A stretch of 52,003 bases of DNA from Nitrospinaceae bacterium (GTDB lineage Bacteria; Nitrospinota; Nitrospinia; Nitrospinales; JACRGP01): positions 1 to 52,003 of the forward strand of contig JAJDBB010000084.1 of NCBI GenBank assembly GCA_029261555.1. The letters run 5' to 3'. Position 1 is the stretch's first letter, and each line of letters opens with the position of its first letter. A program made the translations under genes and the position numbers. The notes under the pieces were generated by a model. The model was given only the letters and a program-made list of their open reading frames with translations. It was not told where the DNA came from and did no database searches. Shown piece after piece: positions 19,507 through 31,689 of the stretch.

Positions 19507-22500
19507 TTATTCTACTTCAGCAACTACCTCCCCCTCCGGTTGTGGCTTTTCGGGAACTTCCTCGATTTCCGGCTCCTCTATCCGAATGCCAGAATAAGCC
19601 CGGCATCCCGTGCCGGCGGGAATCAATCTTCCCATGATGACGTTTTCTTTCAGTCCCACCAAACGGTCCTCTTTGCCGCTCACGCTCACCTCGGTCAATA
19701 CGCGGGTAGTTTCCTGGAACGACGCGGCGGAGATAAAGCTTTCCGTGCTGAGGGAGGACTTGGTGATACCCAACAGAACCGGAACCCCCTTGGCGGGCTT
19801 GCCTTTGTTCTTGATGATTTCCTGATTGATCTTGTTGAACACTTTTTTGGTGGCCATTTCGCCGATCAATAGTTCCGTGTCTCCGGAATCCTCGATGATG
19901 AGGTGGCGCAACATCTGACGAACGATGATCTCGATATGCTTGTCGTTGATGTTAACGCCCTGGAGCCGGTACACCTCCTGAACCTCGTTCACCAGGTACT
20001 TCTGCAATTCGTTCTCGCCCAAAACTCTCAAGATGTCGTGAGGATTAGACGCGCCGTCCATCAGAGGTTCGCCAGCGATCACCTGATCGTGGTCGTGAAC
20101 GTTGACGTGCTTGCCTCTCGGGATCAGATACTCGCGCTCTTCGCCGGTGTCGCTGGTTACCAAAACCTGGCGCATTCCCTTGACGAATCCGCCCATCTTC
20201 ACCTCGCCGGAAATTTCAGTGATGGTGGCCTGCTCGTGGGGCTTGCGCGCCTCGAACAATTCGGCGACGCGCGGCAAACCGCCGGTGATATCTTTAGTTT
20301 TCGCCGATTCGCGGGGGATCTTGACGATGACGTCGCCCGCGTTGACGGCGTCGCCCTCGTTGACTCCGATATGCGCTCCCGCCGGAAGAATATAGCGGCG
20401 CAGGGTTTCGCCGTCGGAGCCTTTGATAGATATTCGAGGTTGCTTCTTTTCATCGCGGTGACTGATGATAACCTTGGAAGACAAGCCGGTGATTTCGTCG
20501 AAATCCTCCTTCATGGTGACGCCTTCCACGATATCGCCGAATGCAATAGTTCCCTCGACTTCCGTCAGGATCGAATTGGTGTAAGGATCCCACTCGACCA
20601 GGGTCTGCCCCATGTGGACTTCCTGTCCGTCCTGGACTTTAAGCTTGGCGGCGTAAACGACGGAGTATTTTTCTTTCTCCCTGCCGTTTTCGTCTTGAAC
20701 CACCAGGCTTCCGTTGCGGTTCATGACGATGATTTCGCCTTTTTGGTTTTTGATGGTTTTCAATCCGGCGTAATTAACGACTCCGCCTTTTTTGGTTTGC
20801 AGGGTGGTTTGCTCCACCACTCGGCTGGCGGTTCCGCCGATATGGAACGTCCGCATGGTGAGCTGGGTTCCCGGCTCGCCGATGGACTGCGCCGCAATTA
20901 CTCCAACCGGTTCGCCAATCTCCACCCAGTCGCCGGTGGCTAGGTTACGGCCATAGCATTTAACGCACAACCCGCTTTTCGATTCGCAGGTGAGGCCGGA
21001 ACGGATCCAAATGCCTTCGACGCCGGAGTTTTCGATATCCTCAACGATTTTTTCGTCGATCAACCCGTTGGCTTTGACCAACGACTCGTTGTTGAAGGGA
21101 TCGATCACGTCTTCCAGAGCGGTTCTTCCGATGATCCTCTCGCCCAGATGCTGAATGATCTCGCCCGCCTCAACCAGGGAGGCAGCGTAGATCCCTTTCA
21201 AGGTTCCGCAATCTTCCTCGTTGATGATGATGTCCTGAGCGACGTCCACGAGCCGCCGGGTCAGGTAACCCGAGTTGGCGGTTTTGAGCGCGGTGTCCGC
21301 CAGGCCTTTTCGCGCTCCATGCGTCGAAATAAAATACTGGATGACAGACAAACCTTCGCGAAAGTTTGCGGTGATCGGGGTTTCGATGATTTCGCCCGAG
21401 GGCTTGGCCATCAGTCCGCGCATTCCCGCCAACTGGCGAAGTTGCTGTTGACTGCCGCGCGCGCCGGAGTCGGCCATGATAAAGATCGAGTTAAAATCAC
21501 CCTTTTCCTTGCCGGCAACAATACGCTCGTCCTCGTCCTCCAACTCCTTGAACATTTCCTCGGAAACCCGCTCGGTGATATGCGCCCAGATATCGATCAC
21601 CTTGTTGTAGCGTTCGCCGTTGGTGATAAGACCGTCCCGGTACTGCTTATAAACCCTTAGAACCTCGTCGCCGGTTTTATCCACCAAAGCGCGTTTATTG
21701 TCCGGAATCTTCATCTGTTCGATGGAGATGGTGATCCCCGCCTCGGTGGCGTATTTAAATCCCAGTTCCTTGACGTCGTCCAGCAGAGCAACAGTCTTTT
21801 CTCTCCCCATTTTCTGAAACGAGGTTTGAATCAACTCGGACAGCGATTTCTTGTTCATCAACTTATTGACCAGGGAAAAAGACAACCCTTCCGGAACAGC
21901 CTCGTAAAGCAGGATGCGTCCGGTCGTCGTGGAAACCAACTCCCCGTTCAGGCGGACCATGACGCGGGCCTGCAGATCCAGCTCTTCCGCGTCGTAAGCG
22001 GCGAGAACTTCCTTGGGTCCGGAAAACACTTTGCCTTCGCCTTTGACGGCGCCGCGAATCTTGGTCATGTAATAACATCCCAGAACGATGTCCTGACTGG
22101 GCACGGCAATGGGCTTTCCGTTGGACGGCGACAAAACGTTGTTCGGCGCCAGCATGAGCAGTTTGGCTTCGGTTCGGGCTTCCATCGACAGGGGCACGTG
22201 GACGGCCATTTGATCGCCGTCGAAGTCCGCGTTGAACGCGGTGCACACCAGCGGATGAATGCGGATGGCCTTGCCTTCGATGAGCACCGGCTCGAACGCC
22301 TGAATACCGAGGCGATGGAGCGTGGGCGCGCGGTTGAGCAAAAGCGGATGCTTTTGAATCACTTCCTCCAACACTTCCCAGACCTCGGCGCGCTCTTGTT
22401 CCACCATCTTCTTTGCGGTCTTGATGGTGGCGGCGTAGCCTTTTTGTTCCAGGCGGTTGAAGATGAACGGTTTGAATAGTTCGAGGGCCATCTTCTTGGG

Positions 22501-23601
22501 CAGGCCGCATTGGTGGAATTTCAGTTCGGGTCCGACCACGATGACCGATCGCCCGGAGTAATCCACGCGCTTGCCCAACAGGTTCTGACGGAACCGACCC
22601 TGTTTGCCTTTCAACATGTCGCTCAGCGACTTGAGCGGGCGTTTGTTGGTTCCGCGCAGGGTCCGGCCTCGCCGACCATTGTCAAACAGGGCGGAAACGG
22701 CTTCCTGCAACATGCGTTTTTCGTTGCGGATGATGATCTGCGGCGCCTTCAATTCCTGCAAGCGCTTGAGCCGGTTGTTGCGGTTGATGACGCGACGATA
22801 CAAATCGTTCAGATCCGAGGTGGCGAAACGGCCTCCGTCCAAAGGAACGAGAGGACGCAACTCCGGGGGAATAACCGGCACCACGTGCATGATCATCCAC
22901 TCGGGCTTGTTCCCGGATTTACGAAAGGACTCCACGATTTTCAAGCGCTTGGAGAGCTTTCTGGAATTCAACACCGACTTGGTCGTCCCGAGATCTTCCT
23001 TTATGGAAACCGCAAGTTCGTCCAGGTTGAGGTTGCGAAGAATTTCAAAGATTGCCTCGGCGCCTATCATGGCCTTGAAGGTGTCCGGAAAGGCCATCTC
23101 GTTTTCCCGGAATTCTTCCTCGGTGATCAACTGCTCTTCTTTAAGGTCGGAGTCTCCCGGATCGAGGACGATATAGTTTTCAAAGTAGATGATTCTCTCG
23201 AGATCCTTGAGGGTCAGGTTCAGCAGGTGGCCGAGCCGACTGGGCAGGCCCTTGAAAAACCAGATGTGAGCCACGGGGCTTGCCAGTTCGATATGGCCGA
23301 GCCGCTCCCTGCGGACTTTGGACAGGATGACTTCCACGCCGCATTTTTCACAAACCACGCCCTTGTGCTTCATGCGTTTGTACTTGCCGCAATTGCATTC
23401 CCAGTCTTTTACGGGACCAAAGATTTTGGCGCAGAACAATCCGTCCCGCTCGGGCTTGAAAGTCCGGTAGTTGATGGTCTCGGGTTTTTTGACTTCCCCA
23501 TAGGACCAGGACCGGATTTTTTCCGGGGACGCCAGACGAATGCGAATGGCGTCAAACATGATGGGATTTTTTTGCTTTTCAAAAAAGTTTAAACTATCCA
23601 C
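19507..23601 (-). CDS. rpoC: RNA polymerase beta' subunit
   Basis: Catalytic subunit, 1364 residues, single unsplit chain. N-terminal zinc ribbon ([20 protein letters not shown]), the catalytic NADFDGD motif near residue 455 that binds the active-site Mg, and the second zinc-binding cluster ([16 protein letters not shown]). The C-terminus ends in a short Glu/Pro/Val-rich tail. The start is GTG at 23601. Separated from rpoB by 152 nt that contain a GC-rich hairpin pair. Confidence 0.99.
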   Translation of the reverse strand: MDSLNFFEKQKNPIMFDAIRIRLASPEKIRSWSYGEVKKPETINYRTFKPERDGLFCAKIFGPVKDWECNCGKYKRMKHKGVVCEKCGVEVILSKVRRERLGHIELASPVAHIWFFKGLPSRLGHLLNLTLKDLERIIYFENYIVLDPGDSDLKEEQLITEEEFRENEMAFPDTFKAMIGAEAIFEILRNLNLDELAVSIKEDLGTTKSVLNSRKLSKRLKIVESFRKSGNKPEWMIMHVVPVIPPELRPLVPLDGGRFATSDLNDLYRRVINRNNRLKRLQELKAPQIIIRNEKRMLQEAVSALFDNGRRGRTLRGTNKRPLKSLSDMLKGKQGRFRQNLLGKRVDYSGRSVIVVGPELKFHQCGLPKKMALELFKPFIFNRLEQKGYAATIKTAKKMVEQERAEVWEVLEEVIQKHPLLLNRAPTLHRLGIQAFEPVLIEGKAIRIHPLVCTAFNADFDGDQMAVHVPLSMEARTEAKLLMLAPNNVLSPSNGKPIAVPSQDIVLGCYYMTKIRGAVKGEGKVFSGPKEVLAAYDAEELDLQARVMVRLNGELVSTTTGRILLYEAVPEGLSFSLVNKLMNKKSLSELIQTSFQKMGREKTVALLDDVKELGFKYATEAGITISIEQMKIPDNKRALVDKTGDEVLRVYKQYRDGLITNGERYNKVIDIWAHITERVSEEMFKELEDEDERIVAGKEKGDFNSIFIMADSGARGSQQQLRQLAGMRGLMAKPSGEIIETPITANFREGLSVIQYFISTHGARKGLADTALKTANSGYLTRRLVDVAQDIIINEEDCGTLKGIYAASLVEAGEIIQHLGERIIGRTALEDVIDPFNNESLVKANGLIDEKIVEDIENSGVEGIWIRSGLTCESKSGLCVKCYGRNLATGDWVEIGEPVGVIAAQSIGEPGTQLTMRTFHIGGTASRVVEQTTLQTKKGGVVNYAGLKTIKNQKGEIIVMNRNGSLVVQDENGREKEKYSVVYAAKLKVQDGQEVHMGQTLVEWDPYTNSILTEVEGTIAFGDIVEGVTMKEDFDEITGLSSKVIISHRDEKKQPRISIKGSDGETLRRYILPAGAHIGVNEGDAVNAGDVIVKIPRESAKTKDITGGLPRVAELFEARKPHEQATITEISGEVKMGGFVKGMRQVLVTSDTGEEREYLIPRGKHVNVHDHDQVIAGEPLMDGASNPHDILRVLGENELQKYLVNEVQEVYRLQGVNINDKHIEIIVRQMLRHLIIEDSGDTELLIGEMATKKVFNKINQEIIKNKGKPAKGVPVLLGITKSSLSTESFISAASFQETTRVLTEVSVSGKEDRLVGLKENVIMGRLIPAGTGCRAYSGIRIEEPEIEEVPEKPQPEGEVVAEVE

Positions 23602-23717
23602 CAGGGCGGTCTCCCTTTTGTGAAACGGGTTATGTGGTTAGTTAAATATTTCTACAATCTTTTACAAGAACCCTTAAAGGCTCTATAAATTTATTTCACG
23701 CTACGACTATACAGGGC

Positions 23718-23749
23718 CCAGCGTCACGCTGGCCGGGCGCTTGCCCGGC
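23718..23749 (-). repeat. Palindromic repeat copy in the rpoB-rpoC gap
   Basis: Two adjacent perfect hairpins just after the rpoB stop. GCCGGGC/GCCCGGC has a 4-nt loop (23732-23749), and CCAGCGT/ACGCTGG follows (23719-23732 region). On the minus strand the first reads GCCGGGCAAGCGCCCGGC, close to the core of the intergenic repeat family. It has hairpin strength comparable to a terminator but no T-run, so a role in RNA stability or partial attenuation is possible. Confidence 0.6.
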
Positions 23750-23753
23750 GCGG

Positions 23754-26700
23754 TCACTTGACGCTTTCGATCAACTCCACGTCGATGGCCAAGCTTTGCA
23801 ACTCCTTGACCAGAACGTTGAAGGACTCCGGCAAGCCTGGCGTCAAGTTGGTGTCGCCTTTCACGATGGCTTCGTACATCCGTTTGCGACCTTCCACGTC
23901 GTCAGATTTTACGGTCAACATTTCCTGCAGGGTGTAGGCGGCTCCGTAGGCCTCCAGCGCCCAGACTTCCATTTCCCCCAAACGCTGTCCGCCAAACTGG
24001 GCCTTGCCTCCCAGGGGTTGCTGGGTGACCAGAGAATAGGGTCCGGTCGAACGGGCGTGAATCTTGTCGTCGACCAGATGATGGAGCTTTAACATATAAA
24101 TATATCCGATCATCACTTTCTGGCGGAAGGCTTTCCCGCTTCGTCCGTCGAACAAGCGCTCTTCGCCGCTGGGCGAGCAGTTATACTCGACCAGAAGGTC
24201 GCGCACCTGCTGTTGGCTGGCCCCGTCAAATACCGGGGTGGCCATGAACTTGTTTTTGGCTTTGGCGGCCATCCCGAGATTGGTTTCCAGAATCTGCCCC
24301 ACGTTCATCCGCGAGGGAACACCGAGGGGATTGAGGATCAACTCAATCGGATTGCCGTCTTCCTGGTAAGGCATATCCTCTTCGGGAACGATGTTGGACA
24401 CCACGCCCTTGTTGCCGTGACGGCCCGCCATTTTATCGCCGACCTGTAACTTACGCTTCATGGCGACGAACACCTTGACCATCTTGATAACGCCCGGAGA
24501 CAGATCGTCGCCTTTTTTCAACTTGGCAATTTTTTCGCTGAGCATGGATTTCAGCAACTGGATTTGCTCCCTGGAATTTTCTTCCAGTTCCTGGAGGTCT
24601 TCCTGAGGAACTCCCTGGGCGTTGATTTTGGCCATATCCTTAGCGGCGATTTTTTTGAGCGTCTCCGCGTTCAGAATGTCTCCCTTTTTCAGGGTGTGCT
24701 TGCCCAATGCGCCGCCCCGGACCACTTCCCGGTCGACGAGCATTTCGATCATTCGCTTTTCGGTTTCGCTTTTGACGATTTTAATCTCGTCGTTAAAATC
24801 CTTCTCGACCCGGGAAATCTCCTCTTCCTCAATGGACATAGAACGAAAGTCCTTATCGACTCCCTTACGCGAAAAGACTTTGACGTCGATCACGACGCCG
24901 TTGATTCCTGGAGGAACCCTGAGCGAAGTGTCGCGAACGTCTCCGGCCTTTTCGCCGAAGATGGCCTTGAGCAGTTTTTCCTCCGGGCTGAGTTGAGTCT
25001 CGCCTTTAGGGGTGATCTTTCCAACCAGGATATCGTTGGCCTTCACGCTGGCGCCGATCCGGATAATGCCGCTTTCGTCGAGGTTCTTCAGGGCCTCTTC
25101 GCCGATATTGGAAATGTCGCGGGTGATTTCTTCTTTGCCTTGTTTGGTGTCGCGGGCCTCGACGTCAAATTCCTCAATATGGATCGAGGTGTACACGTCC
25201 TCTTTGACTAGCTTTTCGCTGACGATGATCGCGTCCTCGAAGTTGTATCCGTCCCAGGGCATGAAGGCGACCAGCACGTTACGACCGAGCGCCAATTCTC
25301 CCTGGTCGGTGGAGGGTCCGTCCGCGATGACGTCGCCCTCTTTGATTTTGGCTCCGGCGGCGACGAGAGGTTTTTGATTGACGCAGGTGTTCTGGTTCGA
25401 GCGCTGGTATTTGTACAGAGTGTATATATCAACGCCCGGCTCAACGATTCGCCGCTTGCCTTTTTTGTTCAGGGCGCGCACGACAATCCTCGAAGCGTCG
25501 GCGCTAATGACTTCGCCGTCGTGTTTCGCCACGATCACCGCTCCGGAGTCGCGCGCCACAATGGCTTCCATTCCGGTTCCCACCAGAGGGGCTTCGCATT
25601 TGAGCAGGGGCACGGCTTGCCGTTGCATGTTGGAACCCATGAGCGCCCGGTTGGCGTCGTCGTTCTCCAAAAAGGGTATGAGCGATGCGGCTACACTGAT
25701 GAGCTGTTTGGGCGACACGTCCATGAAATTGACTTTTTCCGCCGGGGACAAAATAAAGTCGCCGCCTTGACGCGCGGAGATGATTTCTTCCTTGAACTTG
25801 CCCTTGTCGGTCAACACGGCGTTGGCCTGGGCGATCACGTATTTGTCTTCCACCATGGCGTTGTGGAATTCAACGGAATCACTGACCTTGGCGTTTTCTA
25901 CTTTCCGGTACGGAGTTTCTATGAAACCGTATTCGTTGACCCTGGCGAAGGTGCTGAGCGAAGAGATGAGACCAATGTTGGGTCCCTCCGGCGTTTCGAT
26001 GGGACATATGCGCCCGTAATGCGTGGGATGCACGTCCCGCACTTCAAAGCCGGCCCGCTCGCGGGTCAGCCCGCCAGGCCCCAGGGCGCTCAACCGCCGC
26101 TTGTGTGTGATCTCGGACAAGGGGTTGGTTTGGTCCATGAACTGGGACAACTGACTGCTGCCAAAAAATTCCTTAATGGCCGCGGTGACGGGTTTGGAAT
26201 TAATCAGGTCGTGGGGCATGGAGACTTCCAGATCCTGAATGGACATGCGCTCGATGATGGCGCGCTCCATGCGGACCAACCCGACGCGGAACTGGTTTTC
26301 CAGAGACTCGCCAACGGCGCGCACACGCCGGTTGCCCAGATGATCGATATCGTCGATCACGCCGATGTTATTTCTAAGATCAACCAGATAACGAACCACG
26401 GACGTCAGGTCTTCCTTGGTGAGCAGACGGTTTTCCTCGGGAATGTCCAGGTTGAACTTATGATTCATTTTCAATCGCCCCACTACGGAAAGGTTGTAGC
26501 GCTTGGGATTGAAAAACATGTTCTTGAATAGCGTCCTGGCAATCTCGGCGGTTGGCGGATCGCCTGGGCGAAGCCGCTTGTATATCTCGCGAATGGCTTC
26601 TTCGTAATTTTGCACCTTGGCAACGACCAGGGTATCCCGGATCGCGGTGTCGGGAAACTCTTCGTCGATATGCAGAATGCGGAGTTTCTTCACGCCGCTT

Positions 26701-27956
26701 TCGGCTATGGCCTTGAGCGTGTCGACGGTGATCTCCGTGTTGAACCCAGCCAACACCTCGCCCGTATTTTGGTCGAGGATTTCTTCCGCCAAAATCTTAC
26801 CCAGCAGGGATTCGGAATCGATTTCTACTTTCTGGGAGCCTTTGTAGTTCCTGGCGATGCGTTTTTTCTGGGTCAGGGCGACTTTTTTACCGGACTTGAC
26901 AAACTGATCGCCGGATTTGGAATCGACCACGTCCTCCAGGACCGTCATGCCGGAAAGCAAACTTTTTACGGGCAGAGTGAAACGCTGCTCCTTGCCGGCG
27001 ACGGTAATTTCTTCGACCTTATAGAAGGTCTCGATAATCTCCTGATTGGTCATTTCAAAAGCGTTGAGCATGATGGTGGCTGGCATTTTCCGCCGCCGGT
27101 CGATTTTAACGTAAAGGATATCCTTGCCGTCAAATTCGAAATCCACCCAGGACCCGCGGTCGGGAATCACGCGCGCGGAGTAAAGAAATTTTCCGCTGAC
27201 ATGGGATTTACCCTTGTCGTGCGCGAAAAAGGCTCCGGGCGAGCGGTGCATCTGGCTGACGATGACGCGCTCGACGCCGTTGATCATGAAGGTGCCGGTG
27301 CCGGTCATCATCGGCATTTCGCCGAGGAAGATTTTTTGCTCCTTGACTTCCCGCACCGTGTTAATGGTGGCGTGGGGAATCTTGTGCTCTTCCAGGATAC
27401 TTATGATTTCCGGGGTGATCTCGGTCCGGTTGGGAATGAGCGCTTTACTGACGCCGGGTTTTTTGATTTCCTCAACCAGGTATTTGCCTACCAGGGTTTT
27501 CAACACCTTTGGGGTGAGGTCCACGCGTTCCCGGTCAAACAAAACCATACGCACCATAATCTTAATCGGCTCTGAATAGGTGAGGCCTTTTTGCCGACAT
27601 TCGCTGAGCTTGAATTTGTCTTTTTGAATCGTCTCCTGCCCGGTTTTGGGGTCGATCACTCCTTCCCCGCCCAACTCGCCGTATTCGTCTCCATTAACTT
27701 CCCAAACGCCGATCTCGTAACCCACAAACTCCAGACGAGCATTGATATTGAGATCGAAAATAGGGAAGATGTCGCTAAACACCTCTTCCAAACCCTGAAG
27801 CTTACGCTCTCGGGGCTTGCTGTCGGCCTGAATAAACGCTTCGAACGACTTTTTCTGTATTTCAATCAGGTTGGGAATATCGATCACCGACGGAATGCGC
27901 GCAAAGCTCATTCGCTTCCGGGGAGCCGACGATGTCTCGGTAGTATGTATGGACAT
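23754..27956 (-). CDS. rpoB: RNA polymerase beta subunit
   Basis: Beta subunit, 1400 residues, single chain. The rifampicin-binding segment near residue 605 ([20 protein letters not shown] then [11 protein letters not shown]) carries the sensitive-type residues Asp, His and Ser at the classic resistance positions. The C-terminal clamp region is complete ([20 protein letters not shown]). It lies 351 nt after rplL, an unusually long repeat-filled gap. Confidence 0.99.
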   Translation of the reverse strand: MSIHTTETSSAPRKRMSFARIPSVIDIPNLIEIQKKSFEAFIQADSKPRERKLQGLEEVFSDIFPIFDLNINARLEFVGYEIGVWEVNGDEYGELGGEGVIDPKTGQETIQKDKFKLSECRQKGLTYSEPIKIMVRMVLFDRERVDLTPKVLKTLVGKYLVEEIKKPGVSKALIPNRTEITPEIISILEEHKIPHATINTVREVKEQKIFLGEMPMMTGTGTFMINGVERVIVSQMHRSPGAFFAHDKGKSHVSGKFLYSARVIPDRGSWVDFEFDGKDILYVKIDRRRKMPATIMLNAFEMTNQEIIETFYKVEEITVAGKEQRFTLPVKSLLSGMTVLEDVVDSKSGDQFVKSGKKVALTQKKRIARNYKGSQKVEIDSESLLGKILAEEILDQNTGEVLAGFNTEITVDTLKAIAESGVKKLRILHIDEEFPDTAIRDTLVVAKVQNYEEAIREIYKRLRPGDPPTAEIARTLFKNMFFNPKRYNLSVVGRLKMNHKFNLDIPEENRLLTKEDLTSVVRYLVDLRNNIGVIDDIDHLGNRRVRAVGESLENQFRVGLVRMERAIIERMSIQDLEVSMPHDLINSKPVTAAIKEFFGSSQLSQFMDQTNPLSEITHKRRLSALGPGGLTRERAGFEVRDVHPTHYGRICPIETPEGPNIGLISSLSTFARVNEYGFIETPYRKVENAKVSDSVEFHNAMVEDKYVIAQANAVLTDKGKFKEEIISARQGGDFILSPAEKVNFMDVSPKQLISVAASLIPFLENDDANRALMGSNMQRQAVPLLKCEAPLVGTGMEAIVARDSGAVIVAKHDGEVISADASRIVVRALNKKGKRRIVEPGVDIYTLYKYQRSNQNTCVNQKPLVAAGAKIKEGDVIADGPSTDQGELALGRNVLVAFMPWDGYNFEDAIIVSEKLVKEDVYTSIHIEEFDVEARDTKQGKEEITRDISNIGEEALKNLDESGIIRIGASVKANDILVGKITPKGETQLSPEEKLLKAIFGEKAGDVRDTSLRVPPGINGVVIDVKVFSRKGVDKDFRSMSIEEEEISRVEKDFNDEIKIVKSETEKRMIEMLVDREVVRGGALGKHTLKKGDILNAETLKKIAAKDMAKINAQGVPQEDLQELEENSREQIQLLKSMLSEKIAKLKKGDDLSPGVIKMVKVFVAMKRKLQVGDKMAGRHGNKGVVSNIVPEEDMPYQEDGNPIELILNPLGVPSRMNVGQILETNLGMAAKAKNKFMATPVFDGASQQQVRDLLVEYNCSPSGEERLFDGRSGKAFRQKVMIGYIYMLKLHHLVDDKIHARSTGPYSLVTQQPLGGKAQFGGQRLGEMEVWALEAYGAAYTLQEMLTVKSDDVEGRKRMYEAIVKGDTNLTPGLPESFNVLVKELQSLAIDVELIESVK

Positions 27957-27988
27957 AGGCTGTCGTAAACCTTTTATAAGGGCAGGTT

Positions 27989-28017
27989 TTTATTGAAACG
28001 CTTAAACGAACGGTCAA
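27989..28017 (-). promoter_or_regulatory. Possible rpoBC promoter
   Basis: Minus strand TTGACC (28012-28017), 17-nt spacer, AATAAA (27989-27994). The -35 is good and the -10 weak. It lies about 35 nt upstream of the rpoB ATG, which leaves a short leader. It may supply rpoBC transcription independent of rplKAJL. Confidence 0.3.
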
Positions 28018-28030
28018 AACTAGAAAAAAT

Positions 28031-28112
28031 CAGACTGGGCAACGCCCGGCAGAGGAGCTTGGGATGCAAACTCACCACAACTTATAGCTTGCACTCGCAA
28101 GTTACACTTAAC
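28031..28112 (+). repeat. Intergenic palindromic repeat, copy in rplL-rpoB gap (a)
   Basis: Head CTGGGCAACGCCCGGCAG at 28035-28052, then GATGCAAACTCACCAC (tail motif) at 28063-28078 and a GCAAGTTACACTTAACTG end. Same order of elements as the copies near 0.3 kb and 44.2 kb. Confidence 0.65.
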
Positions 28113-28114
28113 TG

Positions 28115-28285
28115 TCTCCAAGCAGTTGCCTGGCCGGGTAACGCCCGGTAGCCGGCAAAGGCGCCAGAGCCAGCGGCTCACGATTGAGAGGTTCCACTCA
28201 ATTCAAACTCTAACCCTCCGAACATCCGTCATCGGGTTCAAGACGCAAACTCACCTAAAGTTGCCGCTTCACCAAACAAGTCACG
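28115..28285 (+). repeat. Intergenic palindromic repeat, copy in rplL-rpoB gap (b)
   Basis: Head TTGCCTGGCCGGGTAACGCC then CGGTAGCCGG at about 28126-28155. A tail motif AGACGCAAACTCACC is at 28241-28255 and an ACAAGTCACGCCATCTAC end follows. The spacing between head and tail is larger than in other copies, so this may be two partial copies. Confidence 0.5.
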
Positions 28286-28307
28286 CCATCTACTTCCAGG
28301 CGCCTGA

Positions 28308-28691
<384 letters not shown>

Positions 28692-28771
28692 TACATCCTC
28701 CTGATTCAAATTGAATACTTTTTAAATAATTTATTTGAGTTCGATCGCTTTCGGGGAGTCTGCCCCCGGAA

Positions 28772-29305
28772 TTATTCTGATTTCTCTTTTTGGTCTTTAA
28801 TTGCGCTCAAGGTTCCAACGAATTTCTGAGTCACGCCCTGCAAAGTTCCAACAAACTGAGTAGCGGGACCCTGGAACACGCTAAGCATTCTCGACAGCAA
28901 CTCTTCCCTTGAAGGCAATTTCGACAGAGCCTCCACCTCGGCGGGCGAGATTTTTTTTCCGCTCAACACGCCGCAAAGAATCTCAGGTTCTTTTTCGGGT
29001 TTCGTTTTAGCGTAATCGGTCAGAGCCTTCGCCGGAGCAACCAGATCGTCAAAACTGATCACCATGGAGATTGGACCTTTATAAACGTCGTCGTCCAGGG
29101 CCTCCATCGGCGTGTTTTTGGCGGCCTGCTTGGCCAGCGTGTTTTTCACGACATGAAAACTCAGGGACCGCTCCTTCATATAACGACGAAGCCCGGCCAG
29201 AGCCGGAGCGTCGACGCCCTGGTAATCAGCCAGAACGACGGACTGAGCCTTCTGAAACAGTTCGTTAAGTTCCGCTACGGCTTTTTCTTTTGCTGGGTTA
29301 GGCAT
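28772..29305 (-). CDS. rplJ: 50S ribosomal protein L10
   Basis: Stalk base protein uL10, 177 residues. The N-terminal RNA-binding domain includes VVLADYQGVDAPALAGLRR and VVKNTLAKQAA; the C-terminal helix binds L12 dimers. Only 42 nt separate it from rplA, so the long L10 leader found in E. coli is absent. Confidence 0.97.
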   Translation of the reverse strand: MPNPAKEKAVAELNELFQKAQSVVLADYQGVDAPALAGLRRYMKERSLSFHVVKNTLAKQAAKNTPMEALDDDVYKGPISMVISFDDLVAPAKALTDYAKTKPEKEPEILCGVLSGKKISPAEVEALSKLPSREELLSRMLSVFQGPATQFVGTLQGVTQKFVGTLSAIKDQKEKSE

Positions 29306-29347
29306 AATATTTTCTGTTTAAAATAAGGTTAACGGAATTCTCCGCCT

Positions 29348-30034
29348 CTAAGGGGCCTGAATCGCTTTAACTCCCGGTCCCATCGTGGAAGACAAGGACA
29401 GCCCCTTAATATAATGACCTTTGCTGGACGATGGCTTCATCCTCACCAAAGCGTCCAGAACCGCGTTCAGATTCTCCTTCAAATCTTCAACGGAAAAACT
29501 GACTTTACCGATACTGGCGTGAATGATCGCGCCCTTGTCCACGCGAAAATCGACTTTCCCTGCCTGGATCTGCTCAACGGCCTGCTTAACGTCGAAGGTC
29601 ACCGTTCCGGTTTTGGGATTGGGCATGAGTCCGCGCGGACCCAAAACTTTACCCAAGCGGCCCACCACTCCCATCATGTCCGGGGTGGCTACTACGCGGT
29701 CGAATTCCATCCATCCGCCTTGGATTTTCTCTAACAGCTCGTCCGCCCCTACGGTATCGGCTCCAGCGTCAAGCGCTTCTTTTTGCTTCTCGCCTTTAGC
29801 GAACACCAGCACGCGGAATTTCTTCCCGGTACCTTTGGGCAGAACCACGCTCCCACGAATGTTCTGATCGGCTTTGCGCGGATCAACGCCCAGCTTGACG
29901 GCGACGTCCACTGAAGCGTCAAACTTGCAGGTGGAGGAATCCTTCACTATCTGCAAGCCCTCGCCCACCTCATAAGCCTTTTCCGGATCGACCTTTTCAG
30001 CCTTTTCCTTGTATTGCTTTCCTCGTTTCGCCAT
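29348..30034 (-). CDS. rplA: 50S ribosomal protein L1
   Basis: L1-stalk protein uL1, 228 residues. Segments include [33 protein letters not shown] and the C-terminal [18 protein letters not shown]. It lies 18 nt after rplK. L1 often represses its own operon; no binding site was resolved. Confidence 0.98.
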   Translation of the reverse strand: MAKRGKQYKEKAEKVDPEKAYEVGEGLQIVKDSSTCKFDASVDVAVKLGVDPRKADQNIRGSVVLPKGTGKKFRVLVFAKGEKQKEALDAGADTVGADELLEKIQGGWMEFDRVVATPDMMGVVGRLGKVLGPRGLMPNPKTGTVTFDVKQAVEQIQAGKVDFRVDKGAIIHASIGKVSFSVEDLKENLNAVLDALVRMKPSSSKGHYIKGLSLSSTMGPGVKAIQAP

Positions 30035-30052
30035 AACGCTTGACCCTTGAAA

Positions 30053-30481
30053 TTAAAGTTCCGTTTTGATTCCCATGCTGTTCGCCGTCCCGGCGATCAT
30101 CTGTATTGCATTTTCCATATCGTAGGCGTTCAAATCTTCCATCTTGGTCTGCGCGATTTGCTTCAATTGCTCGCGCGTCACGGTTCCCACATTCGTCTTA
30201 CTGGGATCGGATGAACCCTTGGCGATCCCCGCCGCCTGCTTCAACAATACCGACGCGGGCGGAGACTTGGTGACGAAGGTGAAACTGCGATCCTTGTAAA
30301 CGCTGATTATCACAGGGATGATCATGCCTTCCTGCCCCTGCGTCTTGGCGTTGAACGCCTTACAAAACTCCATGATGTTCACGCCTTTTTGACCCAGCGC
30401 GGGCCCGACGGGAGGAGAAGGCGTCGCCTGCCCCGCCGGAATCTGCAGTTTGATCTGCCCGGTTACCTGTTTTGTCGCCAT
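30053..30481 (-). CDS. rplK: 50S ribosomal protein L11
   Basis: GTPase-centre protein uL11, 142 residues. The proline-rich N-terminus ([20 protein letters not shown]) where thiostrepton-type antibiotics bind is intact. It lies between nusG and rplA. Confidence 0.98.
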   Translation of the reverse strand: MATKQVTGQIKLQIPAGQATPSPPVGPALGQKGVNIMEFCKAFNAKTQGQEGMIIPVIISVYKDRSFTFVTKSPPASVLLKQAAGIAKGSSDPSKTNVGTVTREQLKQIAQTKMEDLNAYDMENAIQMIAGTANSMGIKTEL

Positions 30482-30524
30482 GAGTAATCGCTTTCTTTTC
30501 GAGTTTTGCTATTTATGATTCAAT

Positions 30525-31049
30525 TTAAATTTTTTCGATTTGAGGAAATTCCAACTCGACCGGAGTCGCCCGGCCAAAAATGGAAACCATCACTCTTACC
30601 TTGCCCTTGTCGGGATTGAGATCCTCCACCACCCCGTTGAAATTGACAAACGGACCTTCGATCACCCGCACGTTCTCGCCCTTTTCAAAACTGAACTTAG
30701 GCTTGGGAACTTTCGACTCGCCGCGAACCTGCTCCATGATCGTCGTCACCTCCGCCTCGCTCAATGGAACCGGCGAGCCGCCGCCGCCTAGAAAGCCGGT
30801 GACTTTGGGGGTGTTTTTAATCATGTACCAGATATCCTGGTCCATCTCCGTCTTGATCAAAATGTAGCCGGGGAAAAACTTGCGGGAAGAAATCTTCTTC
30901 TTCCCCTTGCGAATCTCCACCACTTCCTCGGTGGGGACAATGATCTCCCCCAGATGATCTTTAAAGCTGGAGTGCTCGAATTTCTCTTCCAGGCTTTTTT
31001 TAACCTTTTGCTCATACCCGGAATAGGTATGAATGACATACCAATGCAT
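30525..31049 (-). CDS. nusG: Transcription elongation/antitermination factor NusG
   Basis: Universal elongation factor, 174 residues from the chosen start. NGN domain ([32 protein letters not shown]) and C-terminal KOW ([20 protein letters not shown]). An in-frame ATG at 31073 overlaps the secE stop (ATGA) and would add eight residues. The ATG at 31049 matches the family N-terminus and has GAGG upstream, at a rather long spacing of about 11 nt. Coupling to secE through the earlier ATG cannot be excluded. Confidence 0.96.
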   Translation of the reverse strand: MHWYVIHTYSGYEQKVKKSLEEKFEHSSFKDHLGEIIVPTEEVVEIRKGKKKISSRKFFPGYILIKTEMDQDIWYMIKNTPKVTGFLGGGGSPVPLSEAEVTTIMEQVRGESKVPKPKFSFEKGENVRVIEGPFVNFNGVVEDLNPDKGKVRVMVSIFGRATPVELEFPQIEKI

Positions 31050-31069
31050 GATCACACCAGCCTCGGAGT

Positions 31070-31258
31070 TCATTTGGCGAGCAAGAGTTGAATGATTTTG
31101 GAGAAAATAGCGTCCAGAATACCCAGATAAATAGACGCCAGCAACACGACCATCAGGACTACCATGGTCCCGCCCATCGTGTCCTTCCTGGAAGGCCAGG
31201 TGACTTTTTTAACTTCGCTTCTAACTTCGGATAAAAACGTTTTGGCTTTGGCTATCAT
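31070..31258 (-). CDS. secE: Protein translocase subunit SecE
   Basis: Single-span SecE, 62 residues. The conserved amphipathic segment (SEVRSEVKKVTWPSRKDTMG) is followed by one membrane helix (MVVLMVVLLASIYLGILDAI). It is the partner of SecY (4768-6084). It precedes nusG in the universal order. Confidence 0.97.
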   Translation of the reverse strand: MIAKAKTFLSEVRSEVKKVTWPSRKDTMGGTMVVLMVVLLASIYLGILDAIFSKIIQLLLAK

Positions 31259-31284
31259 TTATACCTATCGACGATAAATTTCTA

Positions 31285-31358
31285 CAGGCCAGGAGGGATT
31301 CGAACCCCCAACACCCGGATTTGGAATCCGGTGCTCTAGCCGTTAGAGCTACTGGCCT
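31285..31358 (-). tRNA. trnW: tRNA-Trp (anticodon CCA)
   Basis: Cloverleaf on the minus strand: acceptor AGGCCAG/CTGGCCT, anticodon arm CCGGATTCCAAATCCGG with loop TTCCAAA (anticodon CCA), and T arm with GGTTCGAATCC. The 3' CCA is not encoded. It lies between rpmG and secE, as in many bacteria. Confidence 0.96.
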
Positions 31359-31442
31359 AGTTCCTTTGCGCCCTTAAAGGCCCTGGGCCAATAACTGAAG
31401 ATCCGCCAGCCCTGCCTTCCCCGTTCAACGGTCGGACTCAGG

Positions 31443-31592
31443 CTATTTGGTTTCCTTGTGCGCCGTATGCTTTCTGCAAAAACGGCAATACTTGTTGAAC
31501 TCCAACCGGCCCGTGGTCAGCTTTTTATTTTTCGTGGTGTTGTAGTTTCTGCGCTTACAATCACCGCACGCTAAAATGATAATGTCTCGCAT
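31443..31592 (-). CDS. rpmG: 50S ribosomal protein L33, zinc-binding form
   Basis: Small protein bL33, 49 residues, [20 protein letters not shown] through KHTAHKETK. Cys9, Cys12, Cys36 and Cys39 make the zinc ribbon of the C+ type. Encoded between tRNA-Thr and tRNA-Trp. Confidence 0.96.
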   Translation of the reverse strand: MRDIIILACGDCKRRNYNTTKNKKLTTGRLEFNKYCRFCRKHTAHKETK

Positions 31593-31689
31593 GGCTATTT
31601 ATTCCCGGCCTTAATTAAATTTAACTTCCGTTGAACTCCAACCCGGCCCAGACCCAACCGGCTCGATTGCCTGCCAACGGTTAACGGTA

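Larger units (their letters stand above)
27957..28307. other. Repeat-filled rplL-rpoB intergenic region
   Basis: This 351-nt region has no coding potential. It carries two head copies of the intergenic palindromic repeat and one additional tail segment, plus a possible promoter close to rpoB. In E. coli the same place holds an attenuator and an RNase III site that set the ratio of L7/L12 to RNA polymerase; a similar role for these hairpins is inference. Confidence 0.6.

Noticed and set aside
22510-23592. 360-codon plus-strand frame opposite rpoC
   Set aside because: Shadow of rpoC, a full-length conserved gene; no independent coding evidence. The same applies to other long plus-strand frames opposite rpoB, fusA and tuf.
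24000-27000. Rifampicin- or streptomycin-resistance changes in rpoB or rpsL
   Set aside because: The key residues in both proteins are the sensitive wild-type ones.
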